This document shows positions 1 to 6,931 of a stretch of DNA of 16,080 bases, one piece after another. The first letter of the stretch is position 1. Every line of letters begins with the position of its first letter. Under the pieces are notes generated by a model, which made no database searches, was not told the origin of the DNA, and worked only from the letters and a program-made list of their open reading frames with translations. Source of the DNA: JANRKT01 sp033763355 (GTDB lineage: Bacteria; Bacteroidota; Bacteroidia; Chitinophagales; Chitinophagaceae); the NCBI GenBank assembly GCA_033763355.1, contig JANRKT010000421.1:1-16080 (forward strand), read 5' to 3'. Made by a program: the position numbers and the translations under genes.

Positions 1-1
1 A

Positions 2-505
2 GAAAAGTTCACCGAAAAATATTTTATCAAGCCTTTCCAGTCCATCAATATCGAAGATGTTCAGATCAACAATGCAGAGAAGGATTCAATGCCGCTGGAG
101 CAAAAAATAAAGTTTTCCATTCCGGTAAGTTCTTCTGGAGATTACCAGTATTTCAGCCTGAACATGTTTACAGGATTGGAGACAAACCCGTTTGTTGCAG
201 ATACCAGGTATTCAGACATCATGTTTGGGTACGACCAGAATTATACTGTTTATGGCAACTTCACCCTGCCGGAAGGTTATACATTTGAAGAACTCCCCAA
301 AAACATGCGGATGATCATGCCGGATACCAGCATTGAATTCAGCCGTATGATGCAGGCCGACGGCAATATGCTGAATGTAAGGATGACGCTTGAATTTAAA
401 CGTCCTTATTACCTGACCGATGAATACGATGAATTCAAAGAGTTTTATAAAAAGCTTTTTGCCACACTGAATGAACAGATTGTTGTAAAGAAAGTGAGGC
501 CATAG
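2..505 (+). CDS. DUF3857/transglutaminase-like protein, C-terminal part (5' truncated)
   Basis: The reading frame is open from base 2 to the TAG at 503-505, so about 167 residues of the C-terminal end are seen and the start lies outside the window. The visible part has no catalytic residues. It is the beta-rich tail that follows the transglutaminase-like core in DUF3857 proteins of Bacteroidota. The assignment rests on resemblance to the tail of the next gene: both contain a 'PFE/NPFVAD ... LP-GY ... LP' pattern and finish with a Phe-rich helix running into an 'IVVKKV' or 'LVIKKL' end. Base composition is ordinary for the window (about 45-50% GC in lines I counted). The next gene starts 48 bases downstream in the same direction, so the two probably share a transcript. 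The internal ATG at 89 is not the start, because the frame and the similarity continue upstream of it. Confidence 0.75.
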   Translation, partial: EKFTEKYFIKPFQSINIEDVQINNAEKDSMPLEQKIKFSIPVSSSGDYQYFSLNMFTGLETNPFVADTRYSDIMFGYDQNYTVYGNFTLPEGYTFEELPKNMRMIMPDTSIEFSRMMQADGNMLNVRMTLEFKRPYYLTDEYDEFKEFYKKLFATLNEQIVVKKVRP

Positions 506-553
506 TTTTTAAATAACAAAAAAAATCAAAGACCAAAATAGACAATTGATAAA

Positions 554-2449
554 ATGAAAAAGATTTTTATTTACATATTATCGCTTTTGTCACTAACCAA
601 AATAAGCAGCCAGGTTATTTCATATGATACTGCTTTTATTCCGGGTATTGTTAAAAAAAATGCCTCAGTAATAAAGCGAAATGAAAATATATTATTTGAA
701 GTAACCGATATTGACAAAGCATTGCTTTTTATTGAACGAGCATTCACTATAATGAATGATGTCGATAAGGAAAAATTAACATTTGTTGAAGGCACTTCAA
801 AATTCGTTTCCTTAGAGGATGTGGATATAAAAGTTTATGATGCGAAAGGCAAACTCACAACCAGGTTTAAAAAAAAGGATCTTACAACTGTTGCAAGAGG
901 CGAAGGATTGATTGACGATGTTAAAATTCATTTTATAGAAATACCAGCCACCTCGTATCCTGTGACAGTTGAATTCAAATACGAAATGCGCTTTAAGGGT
1001 ACTCTCATTTATCCCAGGTATGACATTATCGGCCCGGGTGAAGGTGTTGAAAATTCAAGTTTCACAGCCAAAGTACCTAAAGAACTTGATCTTCGTTTCC
1101 GCGAAAAAAATATAAATATTGTACCGGAAATAAAAGAGGATGGTAAGTACAAACTATACCGTTGGTCGGTAAAAAATCTCGAACCCTTCGAATATGAAGA
1201 AAGATCAGTTAGCTATGAAAACCGGTATCCATCAGTTATATTGGCACCCAATAAATTTAAGATGGATGATTATGAAGGAGATATGACTACATGGAAGAGT
1301 TTTGGATTATGGTACCTTGAACTTCAAAAAAAACAAGGCAACCTTACGGAAGAACGGAAAGCTTTTTTCAGGGACCTTGTTAAAGATGTATCTGGAGATA
1401 AGCAAAAAATAAAACTCATATACCAATATCTTCAGCAAAATTTCCGGTATGTAAGTATTCAATTAGGGATTGGTGGTTTTAAACCTTTGCCTGCTGATTT
1501 TACTGATAATAAAAAATACGGAGATTGTAAAGGATTAAGCAATTATACACAAGCATGTCTTTCAGCAGTAGGAATAAAAAGCTATCAGGTATTAATAAAA
1601 AGAGAGCCAAGAGACCAGCCTCTCGACAATAACTTTCCATATAACTCTTTTAATCATGTTGTTGTCTGTGTGCCTTTGCAAAAAGATACAATATGGCTGG
1701 AATGCACAAGTAAAACTAATGATTTCGGCGTATTAGGTGTTGATAATGAAAATAAGAATGCTTTGATGATTACTGAAAATGGTGGCGTACTTGTACCAAC
1801 ACCAATAAGTTTACCTTCAAGTAATACATTTTCATCTACATCACTTGTAATTCTGATGGAAGACGGTAGTGGGGCTGCAAATATTAATTTACTTGGGAGT
1901 GGAGAATATAAAGATGATTTGATAAGCCAACTCTTGCAAGAAAAAAAGGATGGTCAAAAAAACTACCTTTATCATTACATGGGATTTAAACAACCCGACG
2001 AATTTGAAATAAGCAAAAAAGAAAATGATAGAGACCTTGAGTTGTCACTCAAAATGGAATTTGAAAAGTTACCTGAATTTACAGCGGGAACAAAAATGTT
2101 TTTAAACCAAAGAATTTATAAAATATGGTCAGCCAAACTACCGGCAAATGATTCGAGAAAATTAGATTTTTATTTTGATAACCCCTTTGAAAAAACCGAT
2201 ACCACCATCTTCAAACTTCCAGGCGGTTATGGGGTAGATGTATTGCCGAAAGAAAAGCAACTGAAATTCGAATATGGCACTTATCAAACCAAACATTGGT
2301 TTGATGAAAAGCAAAACAGTGTGATTACAACTGCCCGGCTTATACTAACACAGCATCGCATACCAGCAGCCAGATATGCTGAAACCAAAAAATTTTTTGA
2401 TGAAGTGCTGGACGATAACAACCAGAAACTGGTAATAAAGAAGCTCTGA
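554..2449 (+). CDS. Exported DUF3857 protein with transglutaminase-like core
   Basis: This 631-residue protein begins with a signal peptide (residues 1-20: lysines, a hydrophobic Ile/Leu core, then SSQ), so it should be exported to the periplasm or cell surface. DUF3857 (about 50-220) precedes a transglutaminase/protease-like core (about 270-395) and a beta-rich tail (about 530-631). In the core I see Cys325 in YGDCKGL and His368 in FNHVVV, matching the Cys and His of the papain-like triad. The third position falls in WLECTSKTND, giving Glu383 or Asp390. This family is common in Bacteroidota; its substrates are mostly unknown, so no specific reaction can be given. It is the second of two tandem paralogues. 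Most of the gene is strikingly AT-rich (about 27-35% GC in lines I counted) compared with its neighbours, and the last 250 bases return to about 37-43%. Confidence 0.85.
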   Translation: MKKIFIYILSLLSLTKISSQVISYDTAFIPGIVKKNASVIKRNENILFEVTDIDKALLFIERAFTIMNDVDKEKLTFVEGTSKFVSLEDVDIKVYDAKGKLTTRFKKKDLTTVARGEGLIDDVKIHFIEIPATSYPVTVEFKYEMRFKGTLIYPRYDIIGPGEGVENSSFTAKVPKELDLRFREKNINIVPEIKEDGKYKLYRWSVKNLEPFEYEERSVSYENRYPSVILAPNKFKMDDYEGDMTTWKSFGLWYLELQKKQGNLTEERKAFFRDLVKDVSGDKQKIKLIYQYLQQNFRYVSIQLGIGGFKPLPADFTDNKKYGDCKGLSNYTQACLSAVGIKSYQVLIKREPRDQPLDNNFPYNSFNHVVVCVPLQKDTIWLECTSKTNDFGVLGVDNENKNALMITENGGVLVPTPISLPSSNTFSSTSLVILMEDGSGAANINLLGSGEYKDDLISQLLQEKKDGQKNYLYHYMGFKQPDEFEISKKENDRDLELSLKMEFEKLPEFTAGTKMFLNQRIYKIWSAKLPANDSRKLDFYFDNPFEKTDTTIFKLPGGYGVDVLPKEKQLKFEYGTYQTKHWFDEKQNSVITTARLILTQHRIPAARYAETKKFFDEVLDDNNQKLVIKKL

Positions 2450-2558
2450 TAAACTGAAATTCAAAAAAATATTTTACCCTCAAACCTAGATTCCTGATTT
2501 TTGGCATAGTATTAGCTATATACTAAGCATCTTTCTCAAGGGTTTAGGGTTGAAACTA

Positions 2559-2590
2559 AAGGGGGCTCATTTCCATGAGCCTCTTTACTT
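2559..2590 (+). terminator. Hairpin terminator between convergent genes
   Basis: GGCTCAT (2564-2570) pairs with ATGAGCC (2575-2581) around a TTCC loop. The stem extends outward through G-C, A-T and wobble pairs to 2559/2586, and a T-rich stretch follows. It lies between the DUF3857 gene (+) and ftsY (-). The other strand also reads into a CCCTTTAGTTT stretch, so it may act in both directions, but it best fits the plus-strand genes. Confidence 0.6.
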
Positions 2591-2631
2591 TTATATACCT
2601 CAACTGCTTCATTTCAAATAATTTGTACTCT

Positions 2632-3600
2632 TTAATCCTTCTTTTCAAGGCTGAAAAGGCTGTCCACAAACTCATGTTTATCAAAAACCAGCAGGTCCTC
2701 CATTTTTTCACCTACACCAATATATTTCACAGGTATCTTAAACTGGTTTGCAATAGCCAGGACCACCCCGCCTTTTGCCGTGCCATCTAATTTGGTGATT
2801 GCCAGGGCAGTTACGTCCGTGGCGGCTGTAAAATGTTTTGCCTGTTCAAGTGCATTCTGCCCTGTTGAGCCGTCTAACACCAATAACACTTCATGGGGGG
2901 CCTCAGGAATTACTTTTTGAATTACCCGCCTTATTTTACTCAGTTCCTCCATCAAATGGGCTTTGTTATGAAGCCTGCCTGCCGTATCAATCAATATCAC
3001 ATCCGCCCCTTTTGCAATGCCGCTGCTCACAGTGTCAAAAGCTACCGAAGCAGGGTCGCTGCCCATTTCTTTTTTTATAATGGGCACCCCCACCCTTTCG
3101 CTCCAGATGGTAAGCTGATCAACAGCAGCCGCCCTGAAGGTATCTGCCGCCCCGAGCAACACAGATTTACCCGCCTTTTTAAAATTATAAGCCAGTTTGC
3201 CGATAGTAGTTGTTTTACCCACGCCATTAACCCCAACCACAAGTATGATATAGGGCTTTATACCGGCCGGGGCGCCAAAATCTTTATACGAATGCTCAGA
3301 AGCATCAACGAGGATAGACTCAATTTCCTGCTGTAGTATTTTATTAAGGTCGCCAGTGCTGATATACTTATCCTTTGCAGCCTTTTCTTCAATTTTATTG
3401 ATGATTTGCACCGTGGTTTCAATACCCACATCAGCGCCCACCAATGCCTCTTCCAGGTTATCCAATATCTCATCATCCACCTTGCTTTTACCTGCAATGG
3501 CTTTAGTGATTTTTGACAAAAAATTTTCTTTCGTTTTTTCAAGCCCCTTATCAAGGCTTTCCTTTTCCTTCTTTCCGAATAACTTATTAAAAAAGCCCAT
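2632..3600 (-). CDS. ftsY: Signal recognition particle receptor FtsY
   Basis: FtsY is the SRP receptor GTPase: it docks ribosome-SRP complexes at the inner membrane and hands nascent membrane proteins to SecYEG. The 322 residues show the SRP-GTPase motifs in order: helical N domain (about 15-100), P-loop GVNGVGKTT (123-131), DTFRAAAVDQL (153-163), DTAGR (205-209), TKLDGTAKGG (269-278) and GVGEKMEDL (295-303). The acidic A domain of E. coli FtsY is missing; the protein starts almost directly with GFFNKLFGKK, a short basic amphipathic stretch, as is usual in this phylum. I chose the ATG at 3600 because it gives the conserved 'MGFFNKLF' start; the in-frame TTG at 3621 would add only seven residues. 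It follows the rpmB-rpmG-DUF4295 cluster but is separated from it by a terminator-like hairpin, so it may have its own promoter. Confidence 0.97.
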   Translation of the reverse strand: MGFFNKLFGKKEKESLDKGLEKTKENFLSKITKAIAGKSKVDDEILDNLEEALVGADVGIETTVQIINKIEEKAAKDKYISTGDLNKILQQEIESILVDASEHSYKDFGAPAGIKPYIILVVGVNGVGKTTTIGKLAYNFKKAGKSVLLGAADTFRAAAVDQLTIWSERVGVPIIKKEMGSDPASVAFDTVSSGIAKGADVILIDTAGRLHNKAHLMEELSKIRRVIQKVIPEAPHEVLLVLDGSTGQNALEQAKHFTAATDVTALAITKLDGTAKGGVVLAIANQFKIPVKYIGVGEKMEDLLVFDKHEFVDSLFSLEKKD

Positions 3601-3654
3601 ACCGGTTAAGTTTTTCAGCAACTTTCTTTTAATTCTTCAGGATATTTAAACTAC

Positions 3655-3687
3655 AAAAGCCGTCCTCTTAATGGCAGGACAGCTTTT
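3655..3687 (-). terminator. Rho-independent terminator after the rpmB-rpmG-DUF4295 genes
   Basis: Read on the minus strand, AAAAGCTGTCCT pairs with AGGACGGCTTTT around a nine-base loop: a 12-pair stem with one G-T wobble that ends in TTTT. It sits just after the DUF4295 stop and 55 bases before the ftsY start. It should therefore end most ribosomal-protein transcripts before ftsY. The A and T ends are symmetrical, so it could also act on the other strand. Confidence 0.75.
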
Positions 3688-3708
3688 GATATCTTATTGA
3701 CCCATTAT

Positions 3709-3882
3709 TTATTTCTGAGCCAGGAATTCTTTGATCTTATCCTTGTGCACAATAGCCTCCTTAAAAGTATAGGCGCCTGTTTTAGGGCTCCGCACGGCCC
3801 TTATTACTTTGGTCCAGTTCTTCGCTTCTGCAGCGGCTTTCTGGTCTTTGGTTTTTATCGCGGTTTTTGCTGCTTTTGCCAT
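3709..3882 (-). CDS. DUF4295 family small basic protein (57 aa)
   Basis: I found this 57-codon gene by reading the minus strand; it is below common ORF cutoffs. The product starts MAKAAKTAIKTKDQK and ends IKEFLAQK. It is very basic and Ala/Lys-rich, with one Trp (residue 23) and no membrane segment. It matches the DUF4295 family, a Bacteroidota-specific small protein regularly encoded after rpmG. The ATG lies two bases after the rpmG stop, which strongly suggests translational coupling. The ribosomal-protein neighbours and the charge suggest a ribosome-associated role, but that is inference and no function is established here. A strong hairpin terminator follows. Confidence 0.85.
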   Translation of the reverse strand: MAKAAKTAIKTKDQKAAAEAKNWTKVIRAVRSPKTGAYTFKEAIVHKDKIKEFLAQK

Positions 3883-3884
3883 GG

Positions 3885-4067
3885 CTACTTGATTTCTTTA
3901 TGTACAGTGTACTTTTTTAAAATGGGGTTATACTTTTTCAGTTCAATACGTTCAGGTGTATTTTTTTTGTTTTTGGTAGTAATGTACCTGCTTGTTCCGG
4001 GCTTACCGGAGTTTTTGTGCTCTGTACATTCAAGAATTACCTGAACCCTGTTTCCTTTCCTGGCCAT
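3885..4067 (-). CDS. rpmG: 50S ribosomal protein bL33
   Basis: This 60-residue protein is bL33, a large-subunit protein near the ribosomal E site. It begins MARKGNRVQVILECTEHK and continues with SRYITTKNKKNTPERIELKKY, the conserved body of the family. Only one Cys (residue 14) is present, so the paired CxxC motifs of the zinc-binding form are missing; this is the zinc-free (C-minus) type. It lies 20 bases downstream of rpmB and two bases upstream of the DUF4295 start, clearly within one transcript. Length is normal for Bacteroidota bL33. Confidence 0.96.
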   Translation of the reverse strand: MARKGNRVQVILECTEHKNSGKPGTSRYITTKNKKNTPERIELKKYNPILKKYTVHKEIK

Positions 4068-4087
4068 TTTTAAATTATTTTGAGTGA

Positions 4088-4324
4088 TCAGATGTGAGCG
4101 CCGTTGGCTCTCATTTCTTTTACCACGTTATACAATCCTTTTTTGTTGATGGTCCTGATGGCTTCAGAAGATAGTTTCAGCGTAATCCATTTGTCTTCTT
4201 CAGCCAGGTAAAACCGCTTGGTTTGCAGGTTAGGTAAAAACCTCCTTTTCGTCTTTATGTTTGAATGGGACACATGGTGGCCTGTAACCGGTTTTTTTCC
4301 TGTAACCTGACATACTCTTGCCAT
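4088..4324 (-). CDS. rpmB: 50S ribosomal protein bL28
   Basis: This 78-residue protein is bL28, a large-subunit protein. Diagnostic features are the start MARVCQVTGKKP, then 'GHHVSHSNIKTKRRFLPNLQ', and a C-terminal 'SSEAIRTINKKGL'. Only one Cys (residue 5) is present, so it is also a zinc-free form. It is the first gene of the minus-strand ribosomal cluster. A promoter-like site (TTTG, 19 bases, GACCTTTG) ends 24 bases upstream of the ATG. It is transcribed divergently from the secreted T9SS-type protein gene at 4490. Confidence 0.97.
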   Translation of the reverse strand: MARVCQVTGKKPVTGHHVSHSNIKTKRRFLPNLQTKRFYLAEEDKWITLKLSSEAIRTINKKGLYNVVKEMRANGAHI

Positions 4325-4347
4325 GATTTGTAATTTTTTAGGGACGG

Positions 4348-4378
4348 CAAAGGTCGGGATATTTATGTAAAGAGCAAA
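4348..4378 (-). promoter_or_regulatory. Bacteroidota-type promoter for rpmB
   Basis: On the minus strand TTTG (4375-4378) is followed after exactly 19 bases by GACCTTTG (4348-4355). The known Bacteroidota housekeeping consensus is TTTG at -33 and TAnnTTTG at -7, so only the first base of the -7 box differs. The start of transcription would be near 4341, giving a leader of about 17 bases to rpmB. Confidence 0.65.
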
Positions 4379-4489
4379 AAGATTTTGCCTGTTTTATACC
4401 CGCAAAATGCCTGAAATATTCACAATTTCCGGAGATTGGTTTGGTTATTGTTTTCTTTAGTGCCGGATACCCCAAAAGAATCAATACCT

Positions 4490-5515
4490 ATGAGATCGTT
4501 TTTCTGCATGCTGACATGCATTTTATTGCTTTTCAGCAAAAATTCTCACAGCCAGGCCACCGGCAATTGCACACTGCCAGATTCGCTTTTTGCCAGAGAT
4601 ACCCTCATTATCTGCAGCGATACGGCTTATTCTCTTACAGTAAACTACTATACGGGCACCACATACCTGTGGTCAACCGGAAGCATAGATACATTTACGC
4701 AAGTAATGCAAACCGGGAAATACTGGGTAAGAATTGCTGATAACAAATGTGTTAAGACTGATTCGGTATTCCTGATTTTTAATTCGCTCATCCAGGCGCC
4801 CGAAATTGACACTTCCATATTATGCCTTAAAAATCCTGCAATTCCATTGAGAGCGGAAGGGCTAAACCTTTTGTGGTACGACTCAGCAATTGGAGGGGCA
4901 GGAAGAACAACGGCACCTGTCCCCTCAACTGATTCTCTTGGCGAAAAACTTTACTATGTTTCTCAAACCATAATGGGCTGCGAAAGCCCCCGTGCCGCCG
5001 CCCTTGTGGAAGTAATTGACAAACCCAAATTTGACCTTGGCAAAAACATACTGATTCCATGCGGCGCCCTTGGAATAACATTACAGGTTGTTGCCCAGAA
5101 ATACACTGAATATATGTGGCGAACCGGGGATGAAGGCCCTGTTTACGATGCGCCCGGCCCAGGCACCTATGTGCTGAGAGCACAAAACATATGTGGTAAC
5201 CTTACTGATACTGTTATAGCCGTTGATTGCGATACAAAATGTGTAAGGTTTCCAAGCGCATTTACACCCAACGGGGACGGGCTTAATGATATATTCAGGC
5301 CCATTTCTTTTTGCCCAATTGATAAATATAAACTGGTAATTTTTAACCGGTTTGGCGAAAAAGTTTTTGATACCAATAACCCTTCCGATGCATGGAATGG
5401 CACCTGGCAGGGTAAGAAGCAAGTACCAGGTAATTTTGTGTATTTCTGCCAGTACAATGATTTTGTACTGAAAAAAGAAATTATGTTTAAAGGAACCATC
5501 ACACTTATAAAATAA
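4490..5515 (+). CDS. Secreted protein with CHU_C / type IX secretion C-terminal domain
   Basis: The 341-residue product has a signal peptide (residues 1-22: MRSF, a Leu/Ile/Cys-rich core, SHSQA). It ends in a gliding-motility-associated (type B, CHU_C) sorting domain at about residues 251-341, recognisable from 'FPSAFTPNGDGLNDIFRP', then 'YKLVIFNRFGEKVFD', 'WNGTWQGK', 'VPGNFVYF' and a final 'GTITLIK'. Such domains direct export through the type IX secretion system. The middle (about 105-185) resembles the Ig-like repeats of large CHU-type proteins ('WYDSAIGG', 'YYVSQT-GCES'). No catalytic domain is visible; an adhesin or surface-structure role is inference. I chose the ATG at 4490 because it begins a proper signal peptide; the frame runs back to a TTG at 4436, which would put 18 non-signal residues in front. 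Confidence 0.85.
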   Translation: MRSFFCMLTCILLLFSKNSHSQATGNCTLPDSLFARDTLIICSDTAYSLTVNYYTGTTYLWSTGSIDTFTQVMQTGKYWVRIADNKCVKTDSVFLIFNSLIQAPEIDTSILCLKNPAIPLRAEGLNLLWYDSAIGGAGRTTAPVPSTDSLGEKLYYVSQTIMGCESPRAAALVEVIDKPKFDLGKNILIPCGALGITLQVVAQKYTEYMWRTGDEGPVYDAPGPGTYVLRAQNICGNLTDTVIAVDCDTKCVRFPSAFTPNGDGLNDIFRPISFCPIDKYKLVIFNRFGEKVFDTNNPSDAWNGTWQGKKQVPGNFVYFCQYNDFVLKKEIMFKGTITLIK

Positions 5516-5582
5516 TTACTCCCTCGGTTTTGCCCGCCGCATTTTTTACTGTTCAGTGAGATGATTTTTCTTATCTGCAGCC

Positions 5583-5596
5583 GTGACTTTGGTCAC
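5583..5596. repeat. Small inverted repeat GTGAC-TTTG-GTCAC
   Basis: A perfect 5-bp dyad with a 4-base centre lies in the 124-base gap between the secreted-protein gene and the 32-codon ORF. It could be a protein-binding site for the redox gene group, but one short dyad may also be chance. I see no clear terminator in this gap. Confidence 0.3.
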
Positions 5597-5639
5597 CAAC
5601 CGCTTCATTTATCGCAGTTAGTTTTAAGGGTAAATTAGA

Positions 5640-5738
5640 ATGAATTTGCCGGGATCAAAGTTTATGCGTTTCGTTTTGCTTTGCCTTACCTGCATTGCAA
5701 CAGCAGGTATCATTACCTTAATTATAAAATTATTTTAA
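5640..5738 (+). CDS. Possible 32-residue single-pass membrane peptide
   Basis: This short open frame from the ATG at 5640 to the TAA at 5736-5738 is too short for usual gene calling. The product starts MNLPGSKFMRF; a continuous hydrophobic stretch (about residues 11-29, with Leu, Ile, Ala, Thr and two Cys at 15 and 18) follows, and it ends IKLF. That is the layout of a one-pass membrane peptide with a basic N-terminal side. An alternative start is the ATG at 5664 (residue 9). It ends 19 bases before the DUF2892 membrane protein and runs in the same direction, consistent with co-transcription. I recognise no family. It could be a random hydrophobic ORF. Confidence 0.4.
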   Translation: MNLPGSKFMRFVLLCLTCIATAGIITLIIKLF

Positions 5739-5757
5739 ACCAAAAAACAGAATAAGC

Positions 5758-5973
5758 ATGAAAAAGAACATGGGTAACGCAGACCGTATCATCAGGCTGA
5801 TAATTGCCGCAATTGTTGTTGCACTTTATCTCACTAACACCATAACCGGAACACTGGGGCTGGTGTTGCTGGTGCTTAGTGGTATTTTTGTAGTAACAAG
5901 CCTTGTAAGTTTTTGTCCGCTTTATGTATTATTCGGAATTAATACCTGTCCGGTAAAAACAAAAACGCAGTAA
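5758..5973 (+). CDS. DUF2892 (YgaP-like) small inner-membrane protein
   Basis: The 71 residues carry an N-terminal 'KKNMGNADRIIRLIIAA' segment, two predicted membrane helices (about 11-27 and 31-52) and a C-terminal 'FCPLYVLFGINTCPVK' motif with Cys53 and Cys64. This is the DUF2892 layout, found alone or fused to rhodanese domains as in E. coli YgaP, a membrane sulfurtransferase. Here no rhodanese domain is present. The two Cys and the thioredoxin gene 56 bases downstream suggest a redox or sulfur-handling link, which is inference. Translation starts after an A-rich stretch with no obvious Shine-Dalgarno site. Confidence 0.85.
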   Translation: MKKNMGNADRIIRLIIAAIVVALYLTNTITGTLGLVLLVLSGIFVVTSLVSFCPLYVLFGINTCPVKTKTQ

Positions 5974-5987
5974 CAACATTAAGGCAG

Positions 5988-6001
5988 GCGCATTATTGCG
6001 C
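5988..6001. repeat. Short hairpin between DUF2892 gene and thioredoxin gene
   Basis: GCGCA (5988-5992) pairs with TGCGC (5997-6001) around a TTAT loop. No T tract follows, so it is not a convincing terminator. It may be an RNA-stability or processing hairpin within one transcript. Confidence 0.35.
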
Positions 6002-6029
6002 AGGCTTACTGAATACAACCCATAATAAT

Positions 6030-6332
6030 ATGTCAAGGTTTCATGAAGTAATTAATGATGAAAAACCGGTGCTGGTTGACTTTTACGCTGAGTGGTGCGG
6101 GCCATGTAAAGTAATGGCCCCTGAATTAAAAAAACTGGCAGATATGCATAAAGATAACCTGCGGGTAATTAAAGTAGATATTGATAAAAACCAGCAAGCT
6201 GTAAATGCTTACCGCATCAGCGGTGTACCCACTTTAATGCTGTTTAAAAAGGGAGAAATTTTATGGAGGCAGAGCGGCGCCATGAGTGCACAGCAAATTT
6301 CCGCATCCATTATAGCCAAACTGATGCCTTAG
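6030..6332 (+). CDS. Thioredoxin
   Basis: This 100-residue cytoplasmic thioredoxin is a protein-disulfide reductase. It has the classical active site WCGPC (Cys23 and Cys26) after 'VLVDFYAEWCGPCK', and the cis-proline Pro67 in 'ISGVPTLMLF'. The length is that of a single thioredoxin fold, with no signal peptide and no membrane segment. It lies in a row with the DUF2892 protein and the OsmC-family protein, suggesting a small thiol-redox group. I give no symbol because Bacteroidota genomes usually carry several thioredoxins and this one need not be the main TrxA. Confidence 0.95.
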   Translation: MSRFHEVINDEKPVLVDFYAEWCGPCKVMAPELKKLADMHKDNLRVIKVDIDKNQQAVNAYRISGVPTLMLFKKGEILWRQSGAMSAQQISASIIAKLMP

Positions 6333-6385
6333 AATGACCTGCCGGATATATTTAGGCGTTACCTTTTTTTAAATATCTTGGCGGA

Positions 6386-6805
6386 ATGGAAACACGTTTT
6401 GTTCATTCGGAGTTCACCGGCGGGATGTCCTTTACTGCCGATATATACGGGCATAAAATACTTGTTGACGCCAAACCCGATGAGGGCGGTGAAGACCGTG
6501 GCCCCGGACCCAAAACACTCATGCTTGCATCACTTGCCGGTTGCACGGGAATGGATGTAGTTGCCCTCCTGAAAAAAATGCGGGTTGAATATTCTGATTT
6601 TTCCATTGATGTTACCGCACTGCAAACTGATGAACATCCCAAAATATATGCAGAGACCAGACTTGTTTACAGCATCAGGTTAAAAAATAAAAGCGACCGG
6701 CCAAAAATGGAAAAAGCGGTCCATCTCTCACAGGAAAAATATTGCGGCGTAAGCGAAATGTTCAGAAGGTTTTCAAAACTGGAGTTTGAAGTAAAATATC
6801 TCTGA
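6386..6805 (+). CDS. OsmC/Ohr-family protein
   Basis: The 139-residue product belongs to the OsmC-like fold, whose members reduce organic hydroperoxides with a Cys pair. The two expected cysteines are present: Cys53 in 'SLAGCTGMDV' at the start of the long central helix, and Cys120 in 'EKYCGVSEMF'. The sequence 'GPGPKTLMLASLAGC' favours the YhfA-like OsmC branch over Ohr. The start at 6386 fits the family, which begins with a beta strand; no signal peptide is present. It follows the thioredoxin by 53 bases; the lpd gene begins 186 bases further on with its own promoter candidate. The electron donor could be the adjacent thioredoxin or the lipoyl/lipoamide-dehydrogenase route known for some OsmC/Ohr proteins; both are inference. 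Confidence 0.9.
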   Translation: METRFVHSEFTGGMSFTADIYGHKILVDAKPDEGGEDRGPGPKTLMLASLAGCTGMDVVALLKKMRVEYSDFSIDVTALQTDEHPKIYAETRLVYSIRLKNKSDRPKMEKAVHLSQEKYCGVSEMFRRFSKLEFEVKYL

Positions 6806-6931
6806 TCCGGCTACTGTAACAGTACTCCTCCAAACATTCGCAGTATTCATTTTCTGCCAATCAAAACCTCAACGGCTTTTCTTTTATCAGTAATCTTTGT
6901 ATTCTCTGTTCTTAAAGGGCTGCTTACCGCT

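Noticed and set aside
3601..3621. TTG start for FtsY seven codons upstream of the ATG
   Set aside because: The upstream residues are not part of the usual FtsY start, and MGFFNKLF at the ATG fits the family.
2838..3649. Plus-strand open frames opposite ftsY
   Set aside because: ftsY is unambiguous on the minus strand, and these frames show no family features.
4436..4489. Longer N-terminus of the CHU_C protein from a TTG
   Set aside because: It would put 18 extra residues before a clear signal peptide that begins at the ATG at 4490.
4441..5502. Alternative-frame ORFs within the CHU_C gene
   Set aside because: The CHU_C frame has a signal peptide and a known C-terminal domain; the others are Cys/His/Arg-rich, typical of shadow frames.
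6360..6367. TACCTTTT as a promoter -7 box for the OsmC-family gene
   Set aside because: No -33 TTTG at a suitable distance, and the site lies only 19 bases before the ATG; too weak to list.
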